From NCBI GenBank assembly GCA_036971475.1, contig JBAIZL010000001.1, positions 149,797,544 to 149,861,543 on the forward strand: a DNA stretch of 64,000 bases, in the 5' to 3' direction. A program made the position numbers and the translations under genes. Position 1 is the first letter of the stretch, and the number at the start of each line of letters is the position of its first letter. Positions 53,340 to 62,679 of this stretch are shown piece after piece. Origin of the DNA: Prosapia bicincta (Eukaryota; Arthropoda; Insecta; Hemiptera; Cercopidae). The notes beneath the pieces were generated by a model. The model saw only the letters and a program-made list of their open reading frames with translations. It was not told the DNA's origin and did no database searches.

Positions 53340-56300
53340 ACACATACACACACACATTTATAAACATACAATAATCACCGCCCCATTAAATCAACCATAC
53401 CCTTTAAGAATGTGCAAGTTGAATTTTGTTTGTAATAACCTTAACATACTATTACTAAAACTTTGTTGACAAACTTTATGAAATGGAAAAATATTATATT
53501 AAGTTCTCTTCTTTGTGTCTATGGCTGAATGTATTGAAACACAATTGCAGTAAAACAGCTAACAGCATGATTTTAAAAAAAATATCATTTTATGTTGAAT
53601 TCACAAAATTCTATTTTTACATTGCTTTATTAGAAAATTCAATAGTCACGTATAAACATCTACCCTATCCTGAAATTTGAAACCGAAATGTATCAATTAA
53701 CCATATTTGGATAAATAACAAAAATTAAATAATATTATTGAAAGCAGATATTGAATATAATATATTCAAGGAAATAATATAAAATTTTATAGCTTGTTTT
53801 ATTTTTGAAACTTAAAGAGAAACATTATTACTGTATGATGAGACCTCCTCTTCTGCAGAGAATCAGTATTGGATTGCTTCTACAATTGCTCATGAATTAG
53901 CTCACCAATGGTTTGGGAACCTTGTTACTATGAAATGGTGGACAGACTTGTGGCTTAATGAAGGATTTGCTACATATATGGCTGAAATTGGAGTTCACTA
54001 TGTAAGATATTCCAATTGATTGCTTTTAATTTGTAATTTAGTTGGTAAAGACAGTGTAGAATTTTTGTAAACTACATGATACTAATTTATGTGTTGAAAA
54101 CTAACTAAAGGCTCTTTCTCTTGTTTTGTTTAGCGTTAATATTTTTTCTCTTGTTTTTATGTATACTTATTTTTTACATTAGAATTTATACTATAGGTGT
54201 ATACAATTAATTTTCCCGTATTACCTATGCAAGGATATACCCTTGGGTAGGATTACTCACTGAAACAAGCGCTCGTTTTTATCTTTAATCAATTTTTGCA
54301 ATAAAGGACATAATGAAAAGATTTTATGTTGAAGTAGAACAAAGTTTATTCTGAGTTAGGCCTTCTAATAGCTTGTTTATATCAGAAGTAATACGACTGA
54401 CATATATCCTTCTACCCTCTGTCCTTCTTTTCTGTTTTATATAGTTCTTAAAATTTGTCCAGCAAAGCTTTCTGTCAAACTACTGTGCAAAACCTATTAT
54501 GAGCAAATACTCATAGTGGTAAATACTCGTCCCATTTCCACAGTGACTGTCATGTTTTCCCCTCGTTTTTTTCTTCGCCATTTTGAACTCATTTCTTGCA
54601 CATGTTTTTTTATCTGATCTTATCTTCACAATCATTCATTTAATAACTATCGTGACTTATCTCGTAACAAAGTTATTAACCTCATGTTGTCATTACTTTA
54701 TAAATAGCAAAAATATTGAGGAAATATTCAACTTCTATCTGACATATAGATATGTTTATAACTACACTCAATATACATACAAAATTTAATTTTAAAACTG
54801 AATTTTTATAGCTTCATATGAATAAAGTTTCTTACGTAATCATCTTCAATTCACTGACTAAACTATAATTAAGAACTACTTTACTAAGTGAATACGTAAT
54901 GGCTTACTTGCTGACGCGTTTCAAAATATTTGTTCTTTTTACGAAGCTAACACTCAACTGGCGGCATCGTGTTAGGTATAAAGACTGTAACGGGATAGAT
55001 TTATGACTGTGGAAGGGGTGGGTTATTTTGGTTGTGTGCCATGTAATGGAAAAGACTGTTGGCTTCAGAATGTGTGTGATCATTTAATATGTTTTCCTTA
55101 TCTGTTTTGTAGTGTTTGTATATCTCGTGTTTTTCTTAAGTTGTTAGTTTTTTACTTTGTTTTAATATGTGGAGGACGTTTAAATTAGTATGTATGTCTG
55201 TGTGTGTGTGAAATGTATTTTAGATTCTTTTGATCTATTTCCAGAAAAAATATTTAGAATCCTAGACATCTACTAACATATTAAAAATGACTGAATATAA
55301 ATCCGAGTATTTCTTTTAAAATTCAAAATGTTTTTTTATTTTATTCTAAACTAAATATTTTCTTCAGACAATTATGTCTAATATATTAGATTTATATTCA
55401 TCTAAGTTAGAATTATTCTTATTTACAGGCTTATCCAAAATGGAACACTCTTAATAGCAGTAATGTTGACAATTTACTTACTGTATTTTCACTAGATGCT
55501 CTGGCATCATCTCACCAAGTATCAGTTCCTATTGGTCATCCAAGAGAAATTTCACAAATATTTGATACAATTACATATGAAAAAGGTAATAAAGTAGAAT
55601 AACATAGACATACATAGGTCTAGATAAACTGTATGCTCCAAAATAAACAGTACTGAAACTGAATCAGCTACAGTTGCCTTCTCGATCAGCTATTACTTTT
55701 GATTGTTGCCTTGTATTTGTGTTGACATATTTTATTTGAGATTAGTTCTTGCTGAAACGGTGCTAAGTACTGTAAAGAAAACTTTAATCATACAACATTA
55801 TTTCGATCATGTAGGTTTTGAGATTGGGCCAAGTTTGTCACACACTGCATTACATTTTCAGGAACAATTTAACAAAAACCTGCATAGTAACGCTGGGATT
55901 ATTAGTGTTGTTGAATAATTTTGAAGATTAGGTAATGTTTTGATATAGCGGAAGGGCTTTTCAGGTCAACTAGCTACTGTTTGTACAAATGAATACCTTG
56001 GAAGAGTGTAGCAAGAAGTGTTACAGTCATGGGAAGGAATCCTAAAGGCAACATCTTTGAAACTGATTTTAATCAATACCTGGGTGAGAAGAATGTTCAA
56101 AAACATCGATGGTTTTCCCTACAAGATACAATCTGTGTAACCTTTGAACTGTATAAACAAACAGCCAAAGTTTAGTACTGCCCTTTGATGTTAGCAATGT
56201 TCTATGGGAAACCTGAGTTTCTGAGTAAGGAGTGATTTTTTTATGAATGCCATGTACACCTTAGTGATTTCATATTCAAGCAGATAACACATTTTCTTGA

Positions 56301-58886
56301 GTTCATACAGTGTTGTACAGAGGTCACAGCATTGTAGGCATGTAAGAATTTGGTGCTCTATCTCAGTGAAAGGCATAATTTGTTGAAGACAGTAATAGAA
56401 ATTCTCTTATCACACATTGTGACCAATACAGAGCCAATCCTGGTCTATTTAGTAGATCTCAAGAGATTATGTTGTGCCCCAAAATGGCATTTTCGTTCCT
56501 GATGGTTCAACCAAGATGGCACAACCAGCTACTCTACTTTAGACAATATTGCTTTCCTTCAAGAGACTTTTGGCAACTGTCTCATCTCCCTTAAAATTAC
56601 CTTTCCTCACACGACTCATCCCTCCTCCTACTCCACATGTTGCCTACATCTAGGGAGTAATGAAGGTTCTCCTTCAACCACCATTGTCCAACTACAGGAA
56701 AAAATGACCATGTGTATAACGAGCATGAAACAACCCCTCTATCGAAATTATGGAAAACCTTCATGAATGATACAAGTTGTTAAGTACAGGATTTCTAACC
56801 TCACTTTCAATAAACCACGTTTGTTGACATCTGTCATTATTTTCGATATAACCTAGAAATCAGCTGGTGTTTTACCTGCAGTTCAGTGTTCACCGCCTGC
56901 CAGATATTCGACGCTGGCTAGAATGTGGTTTTCTCACTGCAAAGAAATAGTTTCGTCTGTGCGTATCTCAGATTGAAGAGTTATTCCGCTCTAGTCACCC
57001 GTTGCATTTGAGCCGATTCATCTATGTTTTAGACTAGGCCTACGTCGTTTCTGATCTAGTTACCCTCTGCTAGCCATTTCCTTCTTCGCAAAGGTTATTC
57101 TTTCTCTCTGCAACATGTCTCTTTAGAATACAGCAAGCAATTTCTAGCCATGTGCGTCAGCCGTGTGCATCCTTGTAAAACCGCGTTTATATGTTACACC
57201 ACTTGAAGAATACTTTCTGGCAATAGTGTAAATGCGTGCTGACAATAAATTCTCAAATTTTAATAATTCAATTTAAACCGTGTTATAAGTTCGAGTGCCA
57301 TTGTCTTAGGTTAACCGCGTGGTCAATAACATTGCATCAGAACATTAATTCTTTTAACCGCTTGAATGAATAAACATTTAATGATTGAAGTCGTTTTATA
57401 CTGTTATAAGTGAAGTGAAGTTATTAAAATTAAAGATTAAATGAGTTTTAGCTTATGCCACTCTTCGAGAAACTTCATTCATCTCTGCAAGATTCCAAAC
57501 AGGCCGGTTGTGTCGACCGACCCATCGCTCTACAAGAACATCATACAGTTTGATTGGTAAGTGGCTTAGAATTAACTGTGACTCATGAAACTTGTGTTAT
57601 CTCTTTTAATTATCTTTGGTGTTAAACTTAAATTCAGTGTCGTTTTTATCAGTAGAGCAGACCTCATACTGCTATAGAAATTATTGAGGTGGTCTTCCAG
57701 ACGTTTTAGTGCAACCGCGTACAATTTGGACCTACCCTATTGCTCTTATAATATTTCATACATTTCTTTCTTTAGTTTTGCTATCAAAACTATACACAAG
57801 TGTTGAACGGAGTTCATATAGAACATGTTTATACAAGAGGCTTACCAATTCAGCTACTTTTTACTTGTATTTGTTTCTAAGACTATGTAAATAAAATAAA
57901 ATTAAATCTTATATTTGTTTATTTGTTTACATCTGTTTTGATACTGTTTATTTTGGTGCATATTGTACATAAGTATATGTATGCGTAATGTATTTTAAGA
58001 TATATAACTTCAAATAAAGGTTTTATTTTCATATTCATATTGTGTTTCTAGGAGCATATTTACTTCGTATGATGAACTCATTTCTGGGTGAGAAAGTTTT
58101 CAGACAAGCTGTCAGCAATTATTTGAAGAAATATAAATACCTGAATGTTGAACAGGATGATCTATGGTTACTCCTTACAAATAGAGCACATGAAACTGGT
58201 ACTTTTCCATCTAATATGTCTGTAAAGGAAATAATGGACACATGGACACTGCAAACTGGCTATCCAGTGATAACTGTAACAAGGCATTATGATAAAATGA
58301 CTGCTACAATTAGACAAGTAAATGTATTTGGTATTTGGGGTTTGGAGTTTGTGAATAATCATTTTGTTAACTTTTGTTACTACTAATAGTATTTCATATT
58401 ATAAAAAAATAAGTGAATTTCAAATATGTTTTATAATTCTTGTCTAAAAAACCCATATTAAAAAAGACTTTTGAAATTTTGTTATGAAAAATTTCCTCTA
58501 CAAACTAATATTTATGTTATGAAATAAAACAAATATTCAAAGAATTACTGTTACATAGTATTACAAGTTATACATCGATGAGGTCAGGTAGGTGAAAGAA
58601 GTAATATTTCTAAAAATAGTTTTTTTTTATTCTGTTTCATTTTCAATCCTAAGTATTACCAATCCCTCTTTTAACCCAATAACTATTTTTCTTTAGTTTA
58701 TTACCCCCTATATAGCAGGTTCATTATCTTTATCATCCTGTCCACTTCTTCCTACCATATTTTTCTCCGTTTGTCCGTTTTAAGATTCAAAATTGTTTAG
58801 ATAATTGAACTCAAAGTATCCATAACAAAGTAATACATCCTAATATAATTTCACATATTTAATTATATCCTACATATTTTTTATTT

Positions 58887-58928
<42 letters not shown>

Positions 58929-60105
58929 CGGTGTACATACACAGTAGAGTCTTGATAATTTGAGGTAGATAGAAACCTCGTATTACATGAAAATATGTTA
59001 ATATACGTTAGAAAAATTATAAGTTCTAATGAACCCTAACACTGTAATTCTTAGTTAATAATGCACAAAGTATGTTTAGACCTAGAGGACTTTATTTATT
59101 ACAGTAAAGTACTTACATAAATTATGTTGATTTTTAATACATTGTTCATCAAGGTTGTTTACATTTTTCGGAAAATGTTGTTAAGTGCTTTTGCGTTTGC
59201 TTATCAGTTAGTTTTCATACTACAGTGCCACATAGACATTTTAGCAGAAGCACATCTGTTGGCGTGTTGTCTGTTTGTTCAATATAGCATAGTGTAGTTT
59301 TCAAGGCGGCCATTCCATCATCGTGACTATTTTTCCCTTCTTGTACTGTATCGGTCGAAACTTCATCTTTATTCTAATCATCATTGCCTTCGGCATTTTT
59401 TGTACCATTTCAACAATCATAACATCTGTTATCTCAAATTTTTCTCATCAGAGCTTTCACAACTTAAAAGTTTCTTGAAGGGAAATGTAAAATCTGTTTC
59501 TTCTGGTAAATCAATAACACAATTAACAATTTCATTAGGACTCAGGATTTTGTTCCATGACTTGTTTGGTGTTTCTTCTTTTATTTTGTTCCATGATTCA
59601 GCTATTCACTACACAACTCCCTTAAATATAATTTATTTTTTAGAAAGCTTACAATACTTTCATCCTCTTCAGTCTATTCTAAGAGAGATATTAAAAAGTA
59701 AAGTGTATTTTTTTCATACGCTCCAGAGCAGCCTGCTTCATCAGCTGAATTAGGGTTGTAACACTTACTGGAAGATATAAATGCAGTTATCGTCAGAGCA
59801 AAGATGATCTTCCTCGAGATGCGACGACCCTTTGTCTAACAGTAAAATAGCTTTCCGAGGCAAATTCTTTGTTTCAAAAACTTTTCAGTTTCGAGCACAA
59901 ACTCATTTCAAAACCACTCTTTAAATAGTTCTCTGTCCATCCAATCAGGTCCTTGGTTCTTATATGAAATCGGCAATGCTGACATGGAAATGTTCTAAAC
60001 TCCGACGGCTTAGCCGATTAATCTTGCGGCTTAGCCGACTCGAAGTGGGACTCAAATATCAAGGAAGCTCTAAAAACCAGGACTCAGCATTTCAAGACTC
60101 TACTG

Positions 60106-60139
<34 letters not shown>

Positions 60140-61976
60140 TTTAATTCATTTTAGGTTAAAAACATTGTGTGTAATAAAAATTTTACCATTGGGTAATAAA
60201 CAAACTGTATGAGGTTACTAGGATTTATCAGTATATATCAATAAATTTGGATGATATATTCTGGTGACACCAACTGGTATTCTTTGTTTTTTTACAAAAC
60301 TAGCATATTTATTTAGAAACTTAAAAGAATATTTGTATCAAATTGTTCTAACACATTACAGAATCATAATGTATATATTACATTCACATTTACATTAAAA
60401 AAATATGGAATTTTACTTTTTAACTTGTAGGGGTTTATTAAACAGTCACACCGATATATTCTAGATTTGATGTTACTCACTTTACATTGAAAGATGGTGT
60501 CTATGTGTATCCCTTTATTGTAATATTTTATAAGCCTTCGGCCTATATCTCCCATTGGCATTTTTGTTACAGCTAGTGCTCTTTAATATCTACCAACATC
60601 GGGTTTCTTTTACCTCAAGCACTCAACAAATTTCTAATTATATCGTCTTGATAATAATGACACTATTTCATTGCCTTTATGTTTTCACAAAATATCAGAT
60701 ATCAATTTACAAATCTTATTAAAAATTAATAAAGACTTAATATACCAGCATATTGTTTTACGCTTTCATCGTTATAAGCATTTGATACCGCCTATCAATA
60801 CCACTTATATATATACAAAATTTATCAGGGTATATAAAAACATTTTAACACTTATTTACTTACGTATGGACAAGTTATACAGCTAAAGTTATATTAGTTG
60901 TGAAGGGGAGTCACTAAAGACCATGAGTGGGGCAAGTTTGATACAATAATACCTAATTATTGTTAGAGTGTATTAGTTGTAATAATACTTAATACGGTTT
61001 GTATTCTAATTACTACAAAAAATAAACAAAAATTCAAACATTTACTTATCAATTTACTAGGGTAAAAACAACTAGTTACTGATGTTTTATTTTTTCAGCA
61101 GACTTGTTATCTACTTGGGCAATGCATTGTTCAATGGCGTGAGTCATGAACAAGACCTCGAGATATACAAATCACAAAAATTTTAAACTTTACTTTATAA
61201 TTAATTAATATTAAAATGAATTTATTGCTCTCTTTTTTCTGTGGCCATGTTGAGTACATGTATGCATGGGCACCTATACCCGGGGCAAAGGGCGCCATGG
61301 CCCATCAGGTCTAAAATCAAAATAAATATCAAAATGTCAAATGTAGAATAGTGTTTTTTTTGAAAAAGTCATTTTTAATTTGGTGGATTAAAGGACATAA
61401 CTTTGGACTAAATATTTATATACAAAAAATGGGTTTTCCGTGAATATTTATATATTATTGTTTTTTTAAAAAGAAGTATGGGTTATTAGTTAATGTGTTT
61501 ATTTTCTTTATACATTGAGTACCATGGCCTAGTGCTTTGTAGTAGTAATAGGTTAAACGAGGTTAAAACTTGAATACTTTAGCTGACTAATTGTTTTGTA
61601 TGTAATGACTTCACATCCAGCACCCCTTACATGTGGTAACCCATCCATGTATGTAACTTTCAATTAAACTGAGATAATTTGGATCAATAGTTTTTTTACT
61701 CTCAGTTTTGATTTTATTAGTTGAAATTTATTTATAAAACTATTCCTCTTTCAATGTTTTCACTAAACTCAGTTTGATTTCAGAACCGGTTTTTAACAAT
61801 AAAAAACAGCAGTATTGAAGGTTGCTGGTGGGTGCCTTTAACTTTCACAACTCAGAAAGAAGTTAACTTTGACAAAACAATGCCTAAACAATGGTTAAAT
61901 TGTAAGGAGAAAGAGACTCACATAGAAATCCATGCAAAGGCTGATGAATGGGTTGTTTTTAATTTACAATCAACAG
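33844..61976 (+). CDS. M1 zinc aminopeptidase (aminopeptidase N-like), 8 exons, 3' partial
   Basis: Seen: eight + strand exons (33844-34020, 37378-37703, 44856-45011, 46898-47209, 53818-54001, 55429-55585, 58052-58317, 61784-61976) join in phase with GT/AG junctions to 1771 nt, about 590 residues. Residues 1-20 form a hydrophobic signal peptide ending before SRHSN. The N-terminal domain follows, with GYYRSSY and [18 protein letters not shown] blocks. GAMEN is at about 313-317. The zinc site HELAH has H349, E350 and H353, with E372 (WLNEGFA) 18 residues on. Catalytic Tyr435 sits in TYEKG. No active-site residue is missing. Known: M1 enzymes remove N-terminal residues from peptides; insect APNs of this type are usually midgut surface proteins, often GPI-anchored, about 900-1000 residues long. 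Inferred: 350-400 C-terminal residues, including any anchor signal, lie beyond the window. The introns (1.4-7.2 kb) carry most of the transposons. Another M1 subclass cannot be excluded without the C-terminus. Confidence 0.95.
34375..34545 (-). repeat. F5 PLE terminus with best-preserved motif
   Basis: On the - strand at 34445-34486: TGAG, core TTGACAAT, GGGA/TCCC hairpin with loop CACATC, GAA, the perfect palindrome ACGGCCGT, C, CTCA. A family tail piece (tagtagctacgtgaa) appears at about 34529 in the opposite orientation, so the copy is rearranged. Located in APN intron 1. Confidence 0.65.
35660..36345 (+). pseudogene. Helitron/PIF1-like helicase fragment, split
   Basis: [13 protein letters not shown] (about 35675-35715) and [28 protein letters not shown] and [11 protein letters not shown] (36108-36342) are adjacent in Helitron helicases. 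Here about 390 bp, including the dispersed repeat, separates them. The C-terminal motifs are otherwise readable. APN intron 1. Confidence 0.7.
35892..36112. repeat. dispersed repeat, copy 2, inserted in a Helitron relic
   Basis: Same sequence family as 18822-18987. The upstream end begins tacagtgctggtcaaaatac, reminiscent of Tc1/mariner terminal repeats, but no matching far end was found. It splits the helicase fragment whose halves lie on either side. Confidence 0.6.
36800..36910 (+). repeat. F5 PLE terminus, diverged copy
   Basis: agttgtcaatgggctacat, ttcccaaaatggctgtcctcc and gtggtagtaagtc keep F5 order and spacing, with GAA changed to AAA. APN intron 1. Confidence 0.5.
37378..37703 (+). 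CDS. APN-like gene, exon 2 (N-terminal domain)
   Basis: Acceptor ttttcag ends at 37377 and donor gtgaga starts at 37704. Entry is phase 0 and exit leaves two bases. Encodes the domain from [19 protein letters not shown] to [15 protein letters not shown]. The join to exon 1 (RVWIL to ITCEKPT) reads continuously as a standard M1 beta-strand block, so no exon is missing between them. The exon contains no ATG near its start and sits 3.36 kb downstream of exon 1. Confidence 0.92.
37704..39330. other. APN intron 2, proximal part
   Basis: No coding or repeat signal recognised. The rest of the intron carries the piggyBac relic, F1 copies and a PLE 5' part; 41210-42270 and 43450-44855 are likewise unassigned. 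Confidence 0.5.
39873..40079. repeat. palindrome of two F1 hammerhead-like termini
   Basis: Two arms of about 98 bp are inverted copies, differing at only a handful of positions, around the spacer ctcagttgaac. Each arm carries core CTGATGAA, a GAT...ATC stem II, GAA, the palindrome AACGTT and TGTCTCAG. The + motif is at 39985-40025 and the - motif at about 39930-39967. Inserted into a piggyBac relic in APN intron 2. Confidence 0.6.
40128..40870 (+). pseudogene. piggyBac transposase fragment lacking a catalytic Asp
   Basis: [40 protein letters not shown] and, from 40424, [15 protein letters not shown] match the PGBD-type transposase core. The family reads TADNWFTS here; the Asp codon is exactly missing. 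Stops and frameshifts abound. An F1 palindrome lies immediately upstream, and an acidic stretch at 39330-39490 ([19 protein letters not shown]) may be the N-terminus of the same copy. Confidence 0.65.
41025..41075 (-). ncRNA. hammerhead-like ribozyme motif, family F1
   Basis: On the - strand: stem I AGACA/TGTCT (5 bp), core CTGATGAA, stem II GAT...ATC, GAA, palindrome AACGTT, unpaired C. The flanking region shares attcacc(a/g)aac(a/g)taat with the copy after 40085. Followed by (TA)n at 41141. Confidence 0.55.
41141..41203. repeat. (TA)n tract next to F1 terminus
   Basis: TA run of about 62 bp that follows the F1 copy at 41025-41130. Confidence 0.9.
42277..42500. repeat. palindrome of two F4 hammerhead-like termini
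   Basis: An imperfect inverted repeat with outer ends aacaaataaaagac and gtcttttatttgtt. The right arm (42416-42455) has stem I ATTCA/TGAGT, core CTGATGAT, stem II GATG/CATT, GAA, palindrome ACATGT and unpaired A. The left arm on the - strand has a perfect ACTCA/TGAGT stem I and the same core, but GAA has become AAA. It directly precedes the N-terminal PLE reading frame. Confidence 0.6.
42277..43450 (+). pseudogene. Penelope-like element 5' part (palindromic terminus and N-terminal domain)
   Basis: After a 224-bp imperfect palindrome, frames at 42553-42912 and 42965-43201 read [42 protein letters not shown] and [16 protein letters not shown]. Next comes [18 protein letters not shown] at about 43265-43320. 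This is the PLE N-terminal domain, ending in the ADKGNxxVVMDxxxY motif before the RT. Stops and frameshifts are present and the RT is missing. Located in APN intron 2. Confidence 0.7.
44856..45011 (+). CDS. APN-like gene, exon 3 ([18 protein letters not shown])
   Basis: Acceptor tttttttcaag ends at 44855 and donor gtaagt begins at 45012. Two bases carried from exon 2 complete an Arg codon, giving [10 protein letters not shown] and then [15 protein letters not shown], a hallmark block of the M1 N-terminal domain. It ends in [12 protein letters not shown]. The upstream intron is the longest of the gene at 7.15 kb. Confidence 0.93.
45060..45800 (+). pseudogene. Penelope-like element 3' part with F5 terminus
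   Basis: The frame at 45080-45295 reads [20 protein letters not shown] and AGVYKLTC, followed after a C-tract frameshift by GIY-YIG remnants ([34 protein letters not shown]). It leads directly into an F5 terminal sequence at 45640-45800 in sense orientation. Inserted in APN intron 3. The same protein and terminus recur at 62680-64000. Confidence 0.75.
45640..45800 (+). repeat. F5 PLE terminus attached to its PLE
   Basis: Begins ccttgagatcagttatgg. The motif is at 45659-45700 (TGAG, TTGACAAT, GGGA/TCCC, GAA, ACGGTCAT, C), then the tail with gtagctcacgtgaagata. It follows GIY-YIG remnants directly, tying F5 to that PLE family. Confidence 0.7.
45887..46730 (+). mobile_element. short hAT element with terminal repeats and TSD
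   Basis: Starts cagcggttctcaacctgggg and ends aaaaggttgagaacccctg, classic hAT-Charlie type termini. Flanking octamers atttatag (45879-45886) and atttatat (46731-46738) differ at one base, as expected for an old 8-bp duplication. The interior keeps only the end of a ZBED5-like transposase ([49 protein letters not shown], then frameshifted [15 protein letters not shown]). Internally deleted and inactive. Confidence 0.85.
46898..47209 (+). CDS. APN-like gene, exon 4 (GAMEN motif)
   Basis: Acceptor ttttacag ends at 46897 and donor gtaatt starts at 47210. Encodes [19 protein letters not shown], the [15 protein letters not shown] block and [19 protein letters not shown] is the exopeptidase motif that binds the free N-terminus of the substrate. 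Two bases pass to exon 5. Confidence 0.95.
47585..50510 (-). mobile_element. 2.9-kb transposon with 37-bp terminal repeats (DUF7869-like)
   Basis: ttgagtgtctgagaaagaga continuing to ccacaaa (47585-47621) is matched in inverse at 50474-50510 with one difference. The enclosed - strand frames form one broken transposase-like gene, and a GC-rich 5' region and an A19 run sit near 50150-50460. The target duplication is unclear. Confidence 0.8.
47923..49864 (-). pseudogene. DUF7869-like transposon protein, broken
   Basis: From the ATG at 49864: [19 protein letters not shown], then [123 protein letters not shown] and a C-terminal Glu-rich tail at 47923-48132. The DLQ, SDxCxxQNK and HxFMPxDxDFGxIE-type motifs are those of a protein family common in insect and cnidarian transposons. 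Four or more frameshifts or stops. Function inferred as transposase only. Confidence 0.65.
51095..51150 (-). repeat. F5 PLE tail fragment
   Basis: gttgattccatctttacgtg and agctactagttttcact match the reverse complement of the F5 tail at 45770-45800 and the insert at 63490. The hammerhead-like part is absent. Confidence 0.55.
51770..52150 (-). pseudogene. piggyBac transposase C-terminal fragment
   Basis: The - frame reads [40 protein letters not shown] and, past a stop, [20 protein letters not shown], the family's zinc-finger tail. Truncated at about 52150. APN intron 4. Confidence 0.65.
53297..53357. repeat. (AC)n microsatellite
   Basis: CA/AC dinucleotide run of about 60 bp with a few T interruptions, in APN intron 4. 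Confidence 0.9.
53818..54001 (+). CDS. APN-like gene, exon 5 (HExxH zinc site)
   Basis: Encodes [19 protein letters not shown] and then the zinc-binding [10 protein letters not shown] and WLNEGFA segments. The spacing HExxH-18-E is exact. Donor gtaaga at 54002, phase 0. The acceptor (cttaaag, ending 53817) has a weak pyrimidine tract but is the only AG that keeps the frame and the conserved YRET sequence. Confidence 0.95.
54865..55112 (+). repeat. dispersed repeat shared with the Tigger-like remnant
   Basis: tacgtaatggcttacttgct, gcatcgtgttaggta, gtaacgggatagatttatga and gatcatttaatatgttttcc match the reverse complement of 23147-23397 at roughly 85% by eye. Probably the noncoding 5' part of a Tigger family. 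APN intron 5. Confidence 0.7.
55429..55585 (+). CDS. APN-like gene, exon 6 (catalytic tyrosine)
   Basis: Acceptor atttacag ends at 55428 and donor gtaata starts at 55586. Encodes [20 protein letters not shown] through [20 protein letters not shown]. The Tyr before EKG matches the transition-state-stabilising tyrosine of M1 enzymes. Exits with one base of a Gly codon. Confidence 0.93.
57441..57556 (+). other. possible isolated first coding exon
   Basis: ATG opens 38 codons (ending [10 protein letters not shown]) that stop exactly at a consensus donor (gtaagt at 57557). It follows about 450 bp of less AT-rich sequence. Protein not recognised. Its exit phase (2) is not compatible with APN exon 7, so it is not an alternative APN exon. 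Could be chance. Confidence 0.2.
58052..58317 (+). CDS. APN-like gene, exon 7
   Basis: Acceptor tgtgtttctag ends at 58051 and donor gtaaat starts at 58318. It completes the Gly codon of exon 6 and encodes [19 protein letters not shown], the EQDDLWLLL block and [19 protein letters not shown]. These are the conserved helices after the active site and the start of the next domain. Exits in phase 0. Confidence 0.93.
58942..60105 (-). mobile_element. pogo/Tigger element, degenerate, with both termini
   Basis: Termini cagtagagtcttga (58942) and tcaagactctactg (ending 60105) are inverted; TA follows the right end. On the - strand the interior reads [45 protein letters not shown] and [20 protein letters not shown], the C-terminal half of a Tigger transposase. 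The third catalytic segment (LLLDNAPSHP in the family) is destroyed. APN intron 7. Confidence 0.8.
61784..61976 (+). CDS. APN-like gene, exon 8 (last exon in window)
   Basis: Acceptor gatttcag ends at 61783 and donor gtaact starts at 61977. Encodes NRFLTIKN, the [13 protein letters not shown] block and [12 protein letters not shown]. In M1 enzymes the next conserved segment is a YYRVNYD-type block that begins the C-terminal helical domain. I find no such exon between 61977 and 64000, so the gene continues outside the window. Confidence 0.9.
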
Positions 61977-62679
61977 GTAACTTGAAATTCACTGAAGGTT
62001 TGTTTTCAAAACTGAAATTATTGATAAAGTAAAACAATGGCCATTAGTACTAACCATAAGTCTTGTAATTACTGCTGCTAAAATTAAATATTTCCTCCAG
62101 TAGTTATCAATTATATGTACTTAAGTGACAACAGTTAAAATGTTTTTAGAAAATAGTTAAAACTATAGTGTTAAACACAAAATAGCCAATGGTAAATAAA
62201 TCTATGGTTTTTTTTTTAATTTCTGAAATATACCTGGTAGTTCATGATCATCTATGGTAAATCCATAGTGGTCAATAGTTAATCTTTGTCAAGCATTAGT
62301 CATAGTATCCTGGATAATAATTCCACTTACCTAACAACACTCTTTAGGTCAAACATATTTCATTAGATTCTGGAGCTCAATAGAGTTTATTTAGGAGTGT
62401 TGAGTATATTTAGTTGGGTTCACATTTAACCACTGTCATACACTCTCTCAGCTCATTACTTTTTATTCCAAACTTAACTTTTCTACTTTTGGCCTTTTAA
62501 TATTTTCCCTCTAGGATTCTAATAATTCTTTAGTTTGTTGAAGAGAAAACCATTATTTTCATGTAGCTTCTTATCAAAGCTCAAATGTGATACGTTTGAC
62601 ACTTATAGACACACTTAGATTTGACATTAATTGATACTTTTTTTTGTTAACAATCTTTTATTTCCTTCTTTACTATATC

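Noticed and set aside
58168..58362. - strand frame over APN exon 7
   Set aside because: Shadow of a well-supported + exon.
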